In this document: piece after piece, positions 1-5,698 of the stretch
Layout of the letters: every line of letters starts with the position of its first letter
Numbering within the stretch: position 1 is the first letter of the stretch
Origin: Bacteroidales bacterium
Lineage (GTDB): Bacteria > Bacteroidota > Bacteroidia > Bacteroidales > UBA7960
DNA: 7,011 nt
Assembly: GCA_003560215.1 (NCBI GenBank)
Contig: PWIY01000381.1
Span: 1 to 7,011, forward strand
Direction: 5' to 3'
Notes under the pieces: generated by a model
Databases searched by the model: none
Told to the model about the DNA's origin: nothing
The model's input: only the letters and a program-made list of their open reading frames with translations
Translations under genes and position numbers: made by a program

Positions 1-8
1 GTCAGCCA

Positions 9-44
9 CGACTAACTGGAGGGGGCGTTAGCCCCCGACTAACT
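9..44. repeat. GC-rich hairpin flanked by 9-bp direct repeats, upstream of pyrH
   Basis: GGGGGC (21-26) and GCCCCC (31-36) form a perfect 6-bp stem around a GTTA loop. The 9-mer CGACTAACT occurs on both sides, at 9-17 and 36-44. No T-run follows on the plus strand, so a simple intrinsic terminator is not supported. The hairpin ends 16 bases before the pyrH start codon, so it would lie in the pyrH leader if transcription begins upstream. It could also be a remnant of a short palindromic intergenic repeat. Nothing further upstream is visible. Confidence 0.5.
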
Positions 45-52
45 AAGAGAAT

Positions 53-778
53 ATGGCAATATACAAACGAATCATGCTGAAACTCAGCGGGGAGTCCCTG
101 GCGGGATCCGTGAAGCTGGGCATTGACGCAGATGCCCTCAACAGTTACGCCACAGATATCAGGGAGCTAACCGACCAGGGCGTGGAAACAACCGTTGTGC
201 TCGGCGGCGGAAATATCTTCCGCGGGCTGCAGGGCGTTGCCAGCGGAGTAGATCGCGTGCATGGCGATCAGATGGGTATGCTGGCCACCATCATCAACAG
301 CATGGCGCTGCAGTCGGCCCTGGAGGGCATGGGCGTCAAAGCCAAAGTATTATCAGGGGTTCCGGTGGAAACCATGTGCGAAAAAATGAGCCGCAAAAGG
401 GCCCTTGAACTACTGTCGGAAGGTTATGTGGTGATCATTGCAGGCGGAACGGGCAACCCGTTCTTTACCACCGATTCGGCGGCAGCACTGCGTGCTCTGG
501 AGGTCAAGGCCGATGTATTCCTTAAAGGCACACGGGTAAACGGCATTTATTCCGCTGACCCTGAAAAGGATAAAGACGCCGTCAGGTATGATACACTCAC
601 CTACGACGAAGCCCTGAAGAAAAACCTGAAGGTCATGGATTCCACGGCCTTCGCCTTATGCAAAGAAAACACCCTTCCCATTATCGTTTTCAACGTCAAT
701 GAGAAGGGTGCGCTATATGATATTGTCGTAAAGGGACAGATGCGCGGAACACTGGTTACACCAGCGACAAACGCTTAA
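53..778 (+). CDS. pyrH: UMP kinase (uridylate kinase) PyrH
   Basis: PyrH phosphorylates UMP to UDP with ATP in the cytoplasm, the step feeding UTP and CTP synthesis; bacterial enzymes of this amino acid kinase family are hexameric. The 241-residue length is normal. Visible motifs, in order: the phosphate-binding LKLSGE (9-14), GGGNIFRG (51-58), the DQMGM segment (72-76), GTGNPFFTTDSAA (132-144), NGIYSADP (163-170) and MDSTA (195-199). The ATG at 53 gives the canonical N-terminus and follows a purine-rich AAGAGA. The gene is unusual in direction: it runs toward tsf and overlaps its 3' end by 23 bases. In many bacteria pyrH instead follows tsf on the same strand and precedes frr. Only 52 bases upstream are visible, so its promoter and upstream partner are unknown. 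Confidence 0.97.
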   Translation: MAIYKRIMLKLSGESLAGSVKLGIDADALNSYATDIRELTDQGVETTVVLGGGNIFRGLQGVASGVDRVHGDQMGMLATIINSMALQSALEGMGVKAKVLSGVPVETMCEKMSRKRALELLSEGYVVIIAGGTGNPFFTTDSAAALRALEVKADVFLKGTRVNGIYSADPEKDKDAVRYDTLTYDEALKKNLKVMDSTAFALCKENTLPIIVFNVNEKGALYDIVVKGQMRGTLVTPATNA

Positions 779-1589
779 ATTCAACCACCTTGAGTTCCTT
801 ATCGGCAGCCTGGAGCATTTGCCCAACAGTCTTCTTGCTATCCTTAATGAACTCCTGATTGATCAGGGTGCTTTCTTTATAGAACTTATTGAGTTTGCCC
901 ATGGCAATTTTTTCAACAAGATCTTCCGGCTTGCCTTCCTGGCGAGCCTGATCCTTACCAATCTCCAGCTCCCTGTCGATCAGTTCCTGCGGAATGCCAT
1001 CCTTGTCAATGGCTACAGGAGCCATGGCGGCAATCTGCATCACCACATCCTTACCGATGGTGTCCACATCAGAGATATCTGCTTTATTCAGTGCAGCAAT
1101 TGAGGCAATCTTGTTGCCGGGATGGGTATAGGCAAAAGCTTTATCGCCGGCCACCTTTTCAAAACCGCCAATGGTCATCTTTTCGCCGGTTTTGCCGATC
1201 ATGTCGGTGATGTTTTCTTCAACGGTACGTCCATCCATTTGGGCGGAAATCAGTGCCTCGGCACTGTCACAATCCTTCTCAGCACCAAGGTTCAGCAGCG
1301 TATGTGCAAAATCAATGACCTCCTGGTTCTGGGCCACAAAGTCAGTTTCGCAATTCAGCATCAGTGCAAACGCCTTGGTTTGGTCATCACTGGTTTTGCT
1401 GATCACCACACCTTCATTGGCTTCTCTTTCAGCACGACGGCTGGCGAGCTTCTGGCCTTTTTTTCTCAGCAAGTCAATCGCTTTTTCAAAATCACCTTCT
1501 GCTTCCACAAGTGCTTTTTTGCAGTCCATCATGCCTGCACCGGTTTTCTTACGAAGGCTGTTTACATCAGCGGCAGTTATTTTTGTCAT
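756..1589 (-). CDS. tsf: Translation elongation factor Ts
   Basis: EF-Ts is the cytoplasmic guanine-nucleotide exchange factor that displaces GDP from EF-Tu. The 277-residue protein opens with the UBA-like N-terminal module (about 4-55), including the family signature around LRKKTGAGMMDCKKAL (12-27). The core-domain motif CETDFVA (80-86) contains the Asp-Phe pair that in E. coli EF-Ts inserts near the EF-Tu Mg/nucleotide site. The C-terminus (VVEFKRLSLV) resembles other Bacteroidota EF-Ts ends as I recall them, so the stop at 756-758 looks genuine rather than a read-through into pyrH. It is the last gene of the leftward r-protein block, 53 bases after rpsB. That gap has no obvious terminator or promoter, and no Shine-Dalgarno sequence is evident before the ATG. 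The last 23 bases overlap the end of convergent pyrH. Confidence 0.97.
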   Translation of the reverse strand: MTKITAADVNSLRKKTGAGMMDCKKALVEAEGDFEKAIDLLRKKGQKLASRRAEREANEGVVISKTSDDQTKAFALMLNCETDFVAQNQEVIDFAHTLLNLGAEKDCDSAEALISAQMDGRTVEENITDMIGKTGEKMTIGGFEKVAGDKAFAYTHPGNKIASIAALNKADISDVDTIGKDVVMQIAAMAPVAIDKDGIPQELIDRELEIGKDQARQEGKPEDLVEKIAMGKLNKFYKESTLINQEFIKDSKKTVGQMLQAADKELKVVEFKRLSLV

Positions 1590-1642
1590 ATTGTGTCTGT
1601 TATTCGGTTTTACAATGGGATTAATTGACAGGCAGCACCTTA

Positions 1643-2566
1643 CTACTTCCTTGGACGCTTTCCGGCAGGTCGTCTTGAACCTGGCTTGCCGCCCCGTTCA
1701 TCCTTACCTTCATCGTCCTTCATCTTGGCTTTTTTGGCCAGGCGAGCTTTCTTTTCCTCCAGCTCATCTTCGGATAGATCTTCATCATCAGCTTCTTCCA
1801 GGGCCTTCAGACGCTTTTCTTCGCGAGCTTGCTCCTGCTCTCTTTCCTCTTCCTCTTCAGCTGCCTTGTCTTTGTCAAGCTTGCGCTCGGCAAGTCCTTC
1901 CTGAATGGCTTCCACCATCAGCTTCACAATAATGTGAATGGACTTGGACGCATCGTCATTGGCAGGGATCGGGAAATCAACATCCAGTGGATTGGCGTTG
2001 GTGTCAACGATGGCAAAGGTCGGGATGTTGAGTTTCTTGGCTTCCTTCACCGCAATATGCTCCTTGCAGATATCCACCACAAAAATGGCGGCGGGCAAAC
2101 GATTCAGGTCAGCGATACTGCCAAACTGCTTCTCAAGCTTGGCCCGTTCACGCATCACCTGTAAACGCTCACGCTTTGCCATATTGTCAAAGGTTCCGTC
2201 GGTGGCCATTTTATCAATGGCGCCCATTTTCTTAACTGCTTTGCGGATGGTGGCAAAGTTTGTGAGCATACCACCGGGCCATCTTTCAGTAACAAAAGGC
2301 ATATTCACCTCCTGCACCAGATTTTTCACGGTATCCTGAGCCTGCTTTTTGGTAGCAACAAACAGGATCTTCTTTCCCGACCTGGCGATCTGCTTCAGCG
2401 CGTTGGCTGCCTCATCAACTTTGGCAATGGTTTTATTGAGGTCAATGATATGGATGCCATTGCGCTCCATAAAAATATAGGGCGCCATATTGGGATTCCA
2501 CTTCCTTCTGAGGTGTCCGAAATGTACACCCGCCTCTAATAGTTCGTTATAAGTTGTTCTTGCCAT
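1643..2566 (-). CDS. rpsB: 30S ribosomal protein S2 (uS2) with long charged C-terminal tail
   Basis: uS2 binds late on the back of the 30S subunit, near the platform and the mRNA exit region. Family signatures: LLEAGVHFGHLRRKWNP (9-25), the NGIHIIDL segment (36-43), RWPGGMLTNFATI (95-107), and IPTFAIVDTNANP (181-193) followed by the DFPIPANDDASKSI stretch (197-210). The conserved fold ends near residue 226. The remaining 80 or so residues are an extension beyond the usual 230-250: a Glu/Lys/Arg-rich, probably helical or coiled-coil region (about 228-285), then a Gly/Pro/Arg/Lys-rich basic tail ending KRPRK. The ATG at 2566 gives a canonical start (MARTTYNELLEAG). The 24 bases between rpsI and rpsB are AT-rich without a Shine-Dalgarno sequence, as is usual in Bacteroidota. 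It lies in one block with rpsI and tsf. Confidence 0.97.
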   Translation of the reverse strand: MARTTYNELLEAGVHFGHLRRKWNPNMAPYIFMERNGIHIIDLNKTIAKVDEAANALKQIARSGKKILFVATKKQAQDTVKNLVQEVNMPFVTERWPGGMLTNFATIRKAVKKMGAIDKMATDGTFDNMAKRERLQVMRERAKLEKQFGSIADLNRLPAAIFVVDICKEHIAVKEAKKLNIPTFAIVDTNANPLDVDFPIPANDDASKSIHIIVKLMVEAIQEGLAERKLDKDKAAEEEEEREQEQAREEKRLKALEEADDEDLSEDELEEKKARLAKKAKMKDDEGKDERGGKPGSRRPAGKRPRK

Positions 2567-2590
2567 GATACGTAATAAAATAAAATGTGA

Positions 2591-2977
2591 TTAACGTTTG
2601 CTGAACTGGAATTTCTTCCTTGCCTTTTTCTGGCCGGGCTTCTTCCTTTCTACCATCCTCGGATCCCTTCTCAGGAGGCCTTTGGCCTTCAGGGGAGGTC
2701 TGTGTTCAGCATCCAGTTCAACCAGGGCCTTGGAAACAGCCAGACGAAGCGCCTCAGCCTGTCCTTTGATGCCGCCACCGTCAAGGTTGGCGGTAAGATC
2801 AAACTTACCCTGATTGTTGGTCAGCTCAAAAGCTTGCGTAACAATATATTGCAGTACGCTGGTGGGAAAATATTCTTTGTAATCTTTTTTATTAACCTGG
2901 ATATTCCCATTGCCCGGTTTCATATAAACCCTGGCAACAGCTGTTTTCCTTCTTCCTGAGGTATTAATTACTTCCAT
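2591..2977 (-). CDS. rpsI: 30S ribosomal protein S9 (uS9)
   Basis: uS9 sits in the 30S head; its C-terminal tail reaches the P site and contacts the tRNA anticodon loop. The 128-residue length is normal. The protein begins with the typical TSGRRKTAVARV segment (6-17), carries the family signature GGGIKGQAEALRLAVSKAL (67-85), and has the highly basic C-terminal half. It ends KKFQFSKR with the conserved final Lys-Arg that points into the P site. The start codon lies one base after the rplM stop, so the two genes are almost certainly co-transcribed and probably translationally coupled. Confidence 0.98.
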   Translation of the reverse strand: MEVINTSGRRKTAVARVYMKPGNGNIQVNKKDYKEYFPTSVLQYIVTQAFELTNNQGKFDLTANLDGGGIKGQAEALRLAVSKALVELDAEHRPPLKAKGLLRRDPRMVERKKPGQKKARKKFQFSKR

Positions 2978-2978
2978 G

Positions 2979-3434
2979 CTATTTGCGTGTGTTGAGGTTG
3001 ATTACTTTGGGTTTCTGGGCCTGATGGGGATGTTCACTGCCTGCATAAACCATGAGGTTCCTGAAAAGCTGCCGCCCAAGCCTGTTTTTTGGCAACATGC
3101 CGGACACAGCCTTCTCCACCATGGCGGTAGGCTTCTTACTCATCAGCAGGCGGGCATTGGTAAAGCGCTGGCCTCCCGGATACCCTGTATGCCTGACATA
3201 TTCTTTCTGATCCCATTTGTTGCTGGTCAGGCGGATCTTGTCGGCATTGATAATGACCACATTGTCACCACAGTCTACATGTGGGGTAAAATTGGGCTTA
3301 TGCTTGCCACGCAAAAGAATGGCCACTTCGGAGGCAAGCCTTCCGAGGGTCTGATCCGCGGCATCTACAAGCACCCACTCTTTGTCGACTGTGGCCTTGT
3401 TGGCCGAAACGGTCTTATAGCTTAAAGTATTCAT
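2979..3434 (-). CDS. rplM: 50S ribosomal protein L13 (uL13)
   Basis: uL13 is an early-assembling 50S protein that binds 23S rRNA. The 151-residue length fits. Visible family features are VLVDAADQTLGRLASEVA (21-38), the RGKHKPNFTPHVDCGD segment (42-57), HTGYPGG (82-88) and the signature VEKAVSGMLPKNRLGRQL (106-123), followed by LMVYAGSEHPH. It is the first gene of the leftward rplM-rpsI-rpsB-tsf block. Two Bacteroidota-type promoters and a leader hairpin lie just upstream (3472-3631). The bases before the ATG carry no Shine-Dalgarno sequence. Confidence 0.98.
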   Translation of the reverse strand: MNTLSYKTVSANKATVDKEWVLVDAADQTLGRLASEVAILLRGKHKPNFTPHVDCGDNVVIINADKIRLTSNKWDQKEYVRHTGYPGGQRFTNARLLMSKKPTAMVEKAVSGMLPKNRLGRQLFRNLMVYAGSEHPHQAQKPKVINLNTRK

Positions 3435-3471
3435 GGGTTTGACTTAATTTGCTGTCTCTGTTTGATTAATA

Positions 3472-3498
3472 CACCAAATACCCCTTTAAAGGGGGGTG
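3472..3498 (-). promoter_or_regulatory. Candidate r-protein leader hairpin ahead of rplM
   Basis: Read leftward, the RNA would be CACC-CCCC-UUUAAA-GGGG-UAUUU-GGUG. CCCC pairs with GGGG (the inner palindrome CCCCTTTAAAGGGG is 3481-3494), CACC pairs with GGUG, and a five-base UAUUU bulge lies on the 3' arm. It starts right at the expected start of transcripts from the proximal promoter and ends 37 bases before the rplM ATG. A bulged stem at the 5' end of an r-protein mRNA would suit autogenous control; L13 leaders have been proposed in Bacteroidia, but I cannot match this to a covariance model by eye. A generic palindromic intergenic repeat is the main alternative. If the true start site is 4-5 bases further in, the outer CACC arm would be partly lost. 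Confidence 0.45.
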
Positions 3499-3530
3499 CA
3501 AAGTTAAAATTTAGTTTCGGTTTCGGCAAA
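3499..3530 (-). promoter_or_regulatory. Proximal promoter of the rplM-rpsI-rpsB-tsf block
   Basis: On the minus strand TTTG (3530-3527) is followed by 20 bases and then TAACTTTG (3506-3499). This matches the Bacteroidota housekeeping consensus TTTG-N19-21-TAnnTTTG with correct spacing. Transcription would begin around 3492-3498, giving a leader of roughly 60 bases before the rplM ATG at 3434. The sequence after the -7 box reads GCACC-like (TTTGCACC), much like the distal promoter. Confidence 0.72.
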
Positions 3531-3531
3531 T

Positions 3532-3555
3532 TTATTAACAGGAAATTGTTAATAA
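3532..3555. promoter_or_regulatory. Perfect 9-bp inverted repeat, DnaA-box-like, beside the rplM promoter
   Basis: TTATTAACA (3532-3540) and its exact complement TGTTAATAA (3547-3555) flank a six-base spacer GGAAAT. The repeat starts one base outside the -33 element of the proximal rplM promoter and lies downstream of the distal one, which is where an operator or a leader hairpin would act. Each arm differs by one base (position 6) from the E. coli DnaA box TTATNCACA. Alternatives are a dimeric-regulator operator or an RNA stem-loop in transcripts from the distal promoter. No protein can be assigned from the sequence alone. Confidence 0.45.
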
Positions 3556-3603
3556 GTCGCCGTGGGTCATATTTGGATATAAAACGGGCTCAAATTCAGG
3601 GTG

Positions 3604-3631
3604 CAAAGATAGCAAAAAAACTGAAACCCAA
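3604..3631 (-). promoter_or_regulatory. Distal promoter of the rplM block
   Basis: The minus strand carries TATCTTTG (3611-3604), a full match to TAnnTTTG and continuing GCAC as in the proximal promoter. A TTG (3631-3629) lies 17 bases upstream, at the short end of the spacing accepted in Flavobacteriia (17-23). Use of this site would give a leader of about 165 bases containing the 3532-3555 inverted repeat and the 3472-3498 hairpin. The -7 box is convincing; the -33 element is weaker than at the proximal site. Confidence 0.5.
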
Positions 3632-3709
3632 CATCCACGCTAAGAGTTTATTTCATCATGGGATGGGATTTAAGGAAGGGTGGCAAAAGAAAAATACAAG
3701 CATTTTAGC

Positions 3710-3717
3710 TATTTTTG
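3710..3717 (+). promoter_or_regulatory. -7 promoter element of the Lnb-like gene; possible leaderless transcript
   Basis: TATTTTTG fits TAnnTTTG and ends six bases before the ATG at 3724. Transcription would begin at about 3721-3724, on or beside the start codon, leaving little or no 5' untranslated region. No good TTTG or TTG is seen 19-21 bases upstream, so the -33 half is missing or degenerate. The start codon itself is well supported because it precedes a good signal peptide. Confidence 0.45.
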
Positions 3718-3723
3718 TAACTA

Positions 3724-4914
3724 ATGAAACAACGCTTGAACACTTTCATTATCCTTGCCCTGCTGGCTTTCTTTTCAGGCCGCGCAGAAGTGCAGGCATC
3801 CAGGCTTTCACCCGAAGCCGAAATTTCAATCCTCACGGCCGGGCCCGGTGAAGACCTTTATGCCGTATTCGGACACAGTGCCATGTGGGTATACGACCCG
3901 ATCAATGACATTGATGAAGTCTATAATTGGGGAACCTTCGATTTTGAAACACCAAACTTCTATTCAAAATTCCTGCAAGGGAGGCTGCTTTACCAGCTGA
4001 GTGTATCCTCCATGCAACAATTCCTTTTCTCATACAACAGGGCCGGCCGGTGGGTCGAACAGCAACGGCTCAACCTGACCGAGGAAGAAAAACAGCGCAT
4101 TGACGAATTCCTTCAGCAGAACAGAAGGCCGGAAAACATCCACTACCTGTACGATTTCTTTTATGATAACTGTGCCACCAGAATACGTGACATTCTTGAA
4201 CAGGAGCTGGACATCGACTGGGGCCCCAACCCACATGAGCAGGAGCAAAGAACTTTTCGGGACCTGGTAGCCCTCTATGTTGCGCACATCCCCTGGACGG
4301 GGTTCGGCATTGACATCCTGCTTGGTATGCCGTCAGACAAAGTGGCTGATCAGTGGCATGCCATGTTCATCCCGGATGAATTATTCGAGTCGGTTCAACG
4401 TGCCAGGCATGACGACGGAAGGCTTTTGGCAGATGCCCACGCAGAGATTCTTCCAGAACAATACATCCCCGGCGAGGGCACTTTTTTTTCTCCCACAGTG
4501 ATACTGTGGCTTTTTTTCATCCTGGGATTGTTAAGCCTCGGGAATAAAAAGCTGGCTAAGGTGTTTGCAAGCTTTCATTTTTCAATCCTGGGGCTGCTGG
4601 GGATCGTTGTGTTTTTCATGTGGTTCCTGTCGGACCATATTGCCACAGGCATGAACCTGGATCTGCTATGGACGCTTCCCACCCACCTGTATTTTGTTTA
4701 CCGTGCGGGAACAAAAAAGCCCGGACGACTGCCCGGGCTCTATTTCAAAGTGGTAATGATCATCTCCCTGATTCTCCTGGTGACCTGGCCGCTAAACCCC
4801 CAGGATTTTCACCAGGCAGCACTGCCCATGATTGCCCTCTCTGCTGTTCTGGCAGCCGTTGCAGGAAACCTGATCAAAACCCCTGTTTCGCTGAAAGGCC
4901 AGGCAAAGCTGTGA
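3724..4914 (+). CDS. Lnb-type lipoprotein N-acyltransferase candidate (DUF4105 domain plus membrane domain)
   Basis: The 396-residue protein has a signal sequence or N-terminal membrane anchor (about 6-25), a periplasmic DUF4105 domain (about 30-245) and five likely membrane helices (about 257-274, 284-303, 311-327, 340-357, 366-384). This is the layout of Lnb, the inner-membrane enzyme reported in Bacteroides to add the third acyl chain to the N-terminal cysteine of lipoproteins in a phylum lacking Lnt. Conserved-looking candidates for catalysis are His51 in FGHSAMW (49-55) and Cys150 in YDNCATR (147-153); the YNWGTFDF stretch (67-74) also looks family-typical. A His-before-Cys order recalls permuted NlpC/P60 and LRAT-like acyltransferases, which is my inference. 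The ATG at 3724 gives a clean signal sequence and sits just after a TAnnTTTG box. It is a single-gene unit, divergent from rplM and overlapping the convergent lipoprotein gene by 41 bases. DUF4105 membership is quite sure; the acyltransferase activity of this copy is inferred. Confidence 0.8.
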   Translation: MKQRLNTFIILALLAFFSGRAEVQASRLSPEAEISILTAGPGEDLYAVFGHSAMWVYDPINDIDEVYNWGTFDFETPNFYSKFLQGRLLYQLSVSSMQQFLFSYNRAGRWVEQQRLNLTEEEKQRIDEFLQQNRRPENIHYLYDFFYDNCATRIRDILEQELDIDWGPNPHEQEQRTFRDLVALYVAHIPWTGFGIDILLGMPSDKVADQWHAMFIPDELFESVQRARHDDGRLLADAHAEILPEQYIPGEGTFFSPTVILWLFFILGLLSLGNKKLAKVFASFHFSILGLLGIVVFFMWFLSDHIATGMNLDLLWTLPTHLYFVYRAGTKKPGRLPGLYFKVVMIISLILLVTWPLNPQDFHQAALPMIALSAVLAAVAGNLIKTPVSLKGQAKL

Positions 4915-5536
4915 CCTGAAGCGACTTCAAGGAAGATACAATGCCGGAATGGCCATCGCCATCACGGAACACACGTCCGGTACCATTGGGAATCCAGTAA
5001 CCACCCCCATTGTTTTCGATCATAAAGTTGGCCACATGGGCATCTTCAATCCCATCAGATACGAGCCTTCCGGAAAACATAAGCACCAGTTCGGCATCTT
5101 GCTCCTGCAGGCTCGCATTCAATTCAGCAAACACAGTAAATCTGTTGTTATCTCCCACAATAAATGCCCCGAGCCCGGTACCGGTCTCCCCTCCGCTGGT
5201 ATAATCCACTGCGATGGTCAGGTTGGAGTTGTCCTGCTGATAAAACCTTGACCTCATGGTGGCGAAGACTGCTCCGGGGTCAGTGTCTCCGGGCACATTG
5301 GTACTAAGCAGGGTAAGCGGGTCAATTTCATAAATATTTTCAATGCTGGGAGGATTCCCTCCTCCATACACAGGCATCCCAAGTCCTTCAATGGTTTCAA
5401 GGATCTCAGCGGGAACGAGTTCATGGATTTCACGGGTCAGGCCGTCATCCAGTACTTTGTCGGATTCGTCTTCTTCACAACTGGTCAATGCGAAAAAGAC
5501 AAAGCCCGTCATCAGGTAAATCCATAGTTTTTTCAT
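4874..5536 (-). CDS. Lipoprotein of unknown function, probably surface-exposed
   Basis: The 220-residue protein has a short basic start (MKK), a hydrophobic stretch (4-18) and a lipobox ALTSC with the modified cysteine at residue 20. The residues after the cysteine are EEDESD. An acidic cluster at this place is the lipoprotein export signal that sends Bacteroidota lipoproteins to the outer face of the outer membrane. The mature part has no membrane segment. It is rich in Gly, Asn and alternating hydrophobics, suggesting a beta-rich fold: GMPVYGGGNPPSIENIYEI (53-71), an NSNLTIAVDY strand (103-112), TGLGAFIVGDNNRFTVF (120-136) and a C-terminal GTGRVFRDGDG (181-191). I do not recognise a named family. 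Its last 41 bases overlap the end of the convergent Lnb-like gene. The upstream region holds an AT-rich hairpin but no clear TAnnTTTG promoter. Confidence 0.85.
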   Translation of the reverse strand: MKKLWIYLMTGFVFFALTSCEEDESDKVLDDGLTREIHELVPAEILETIEGLGMPVYGGGNPPSIENIYEIDPLTLLSTNVPGDTDPGAVFATMRSRFYQQDNSNLTIAVDYTSGGETGTGLGAFIVGDNNRFTVFAELNASLQEQDAELVLMFSGRLVSDGIEDAHVANFMIENNGGGYWIPNGTGRVFRDGDGHSGIVSSLKSLQVTALPGLSAKQGF

Positions 5537-5600
5537 GTGGCTGGGTTAGGTTTTTAATAGAGTTTTTGGCAAACCTTAAAGAGTTCTTGTTGCCGTCCAT

Positions 5601-5630
5601 GTAAAGTTAAAAAGTTTTTTTACACTTTAC
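5601..5630. repeat. AT-rich hairpin upstream of the lipoprotein gene
   Basis: GTAAAGT (5601-5607) is exactly complementary to ACTTTAC (5624-5630). The interior continues the pairing (TAAAAA with TTTTTA), leaving one bulged C at 5623 and a three-base loop. The whole makes a stem of 13 pairs. It ends about 65 bases before the lipoprotein ATG on the minus strand. It could be an operator, a leader stem-loop, or a weak terminator for transcripts from the right. No recognised binding site is assigned. Confidence 0.5.
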
Positions 5631-5698
5631 CTGAAATTTTTACCTATCGGCCAATCACAATTTGTAGCAGCAGGGCTCCTATTAAGTATGGTGGTCGT

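Noticed and set aside
1122..1932. Long plus-strand open frames (168 and 253 codons) opposite tsf and rpsB
   Set aside because: They lie antisense to two strongly conserved genes, have low-complexity Ser/Phe/Leu-rich composition from the complementary codons, and match no protein family I recognise.
2976..3425. Plus-strand 149-codon open frame opposite rplM
   Set aside because: It mirrors the rplM coding sequence almost exactly and shows no independent start signal or recognisable motif.
5570..5577. Promoter for the lipoprotein gene (minus-strand AAGGTTTG)
   Set aside because: It misses the first T of TAnnTTTG and no TTG or TTTG lies at the right distance upstream, so I did not list it as a feature.
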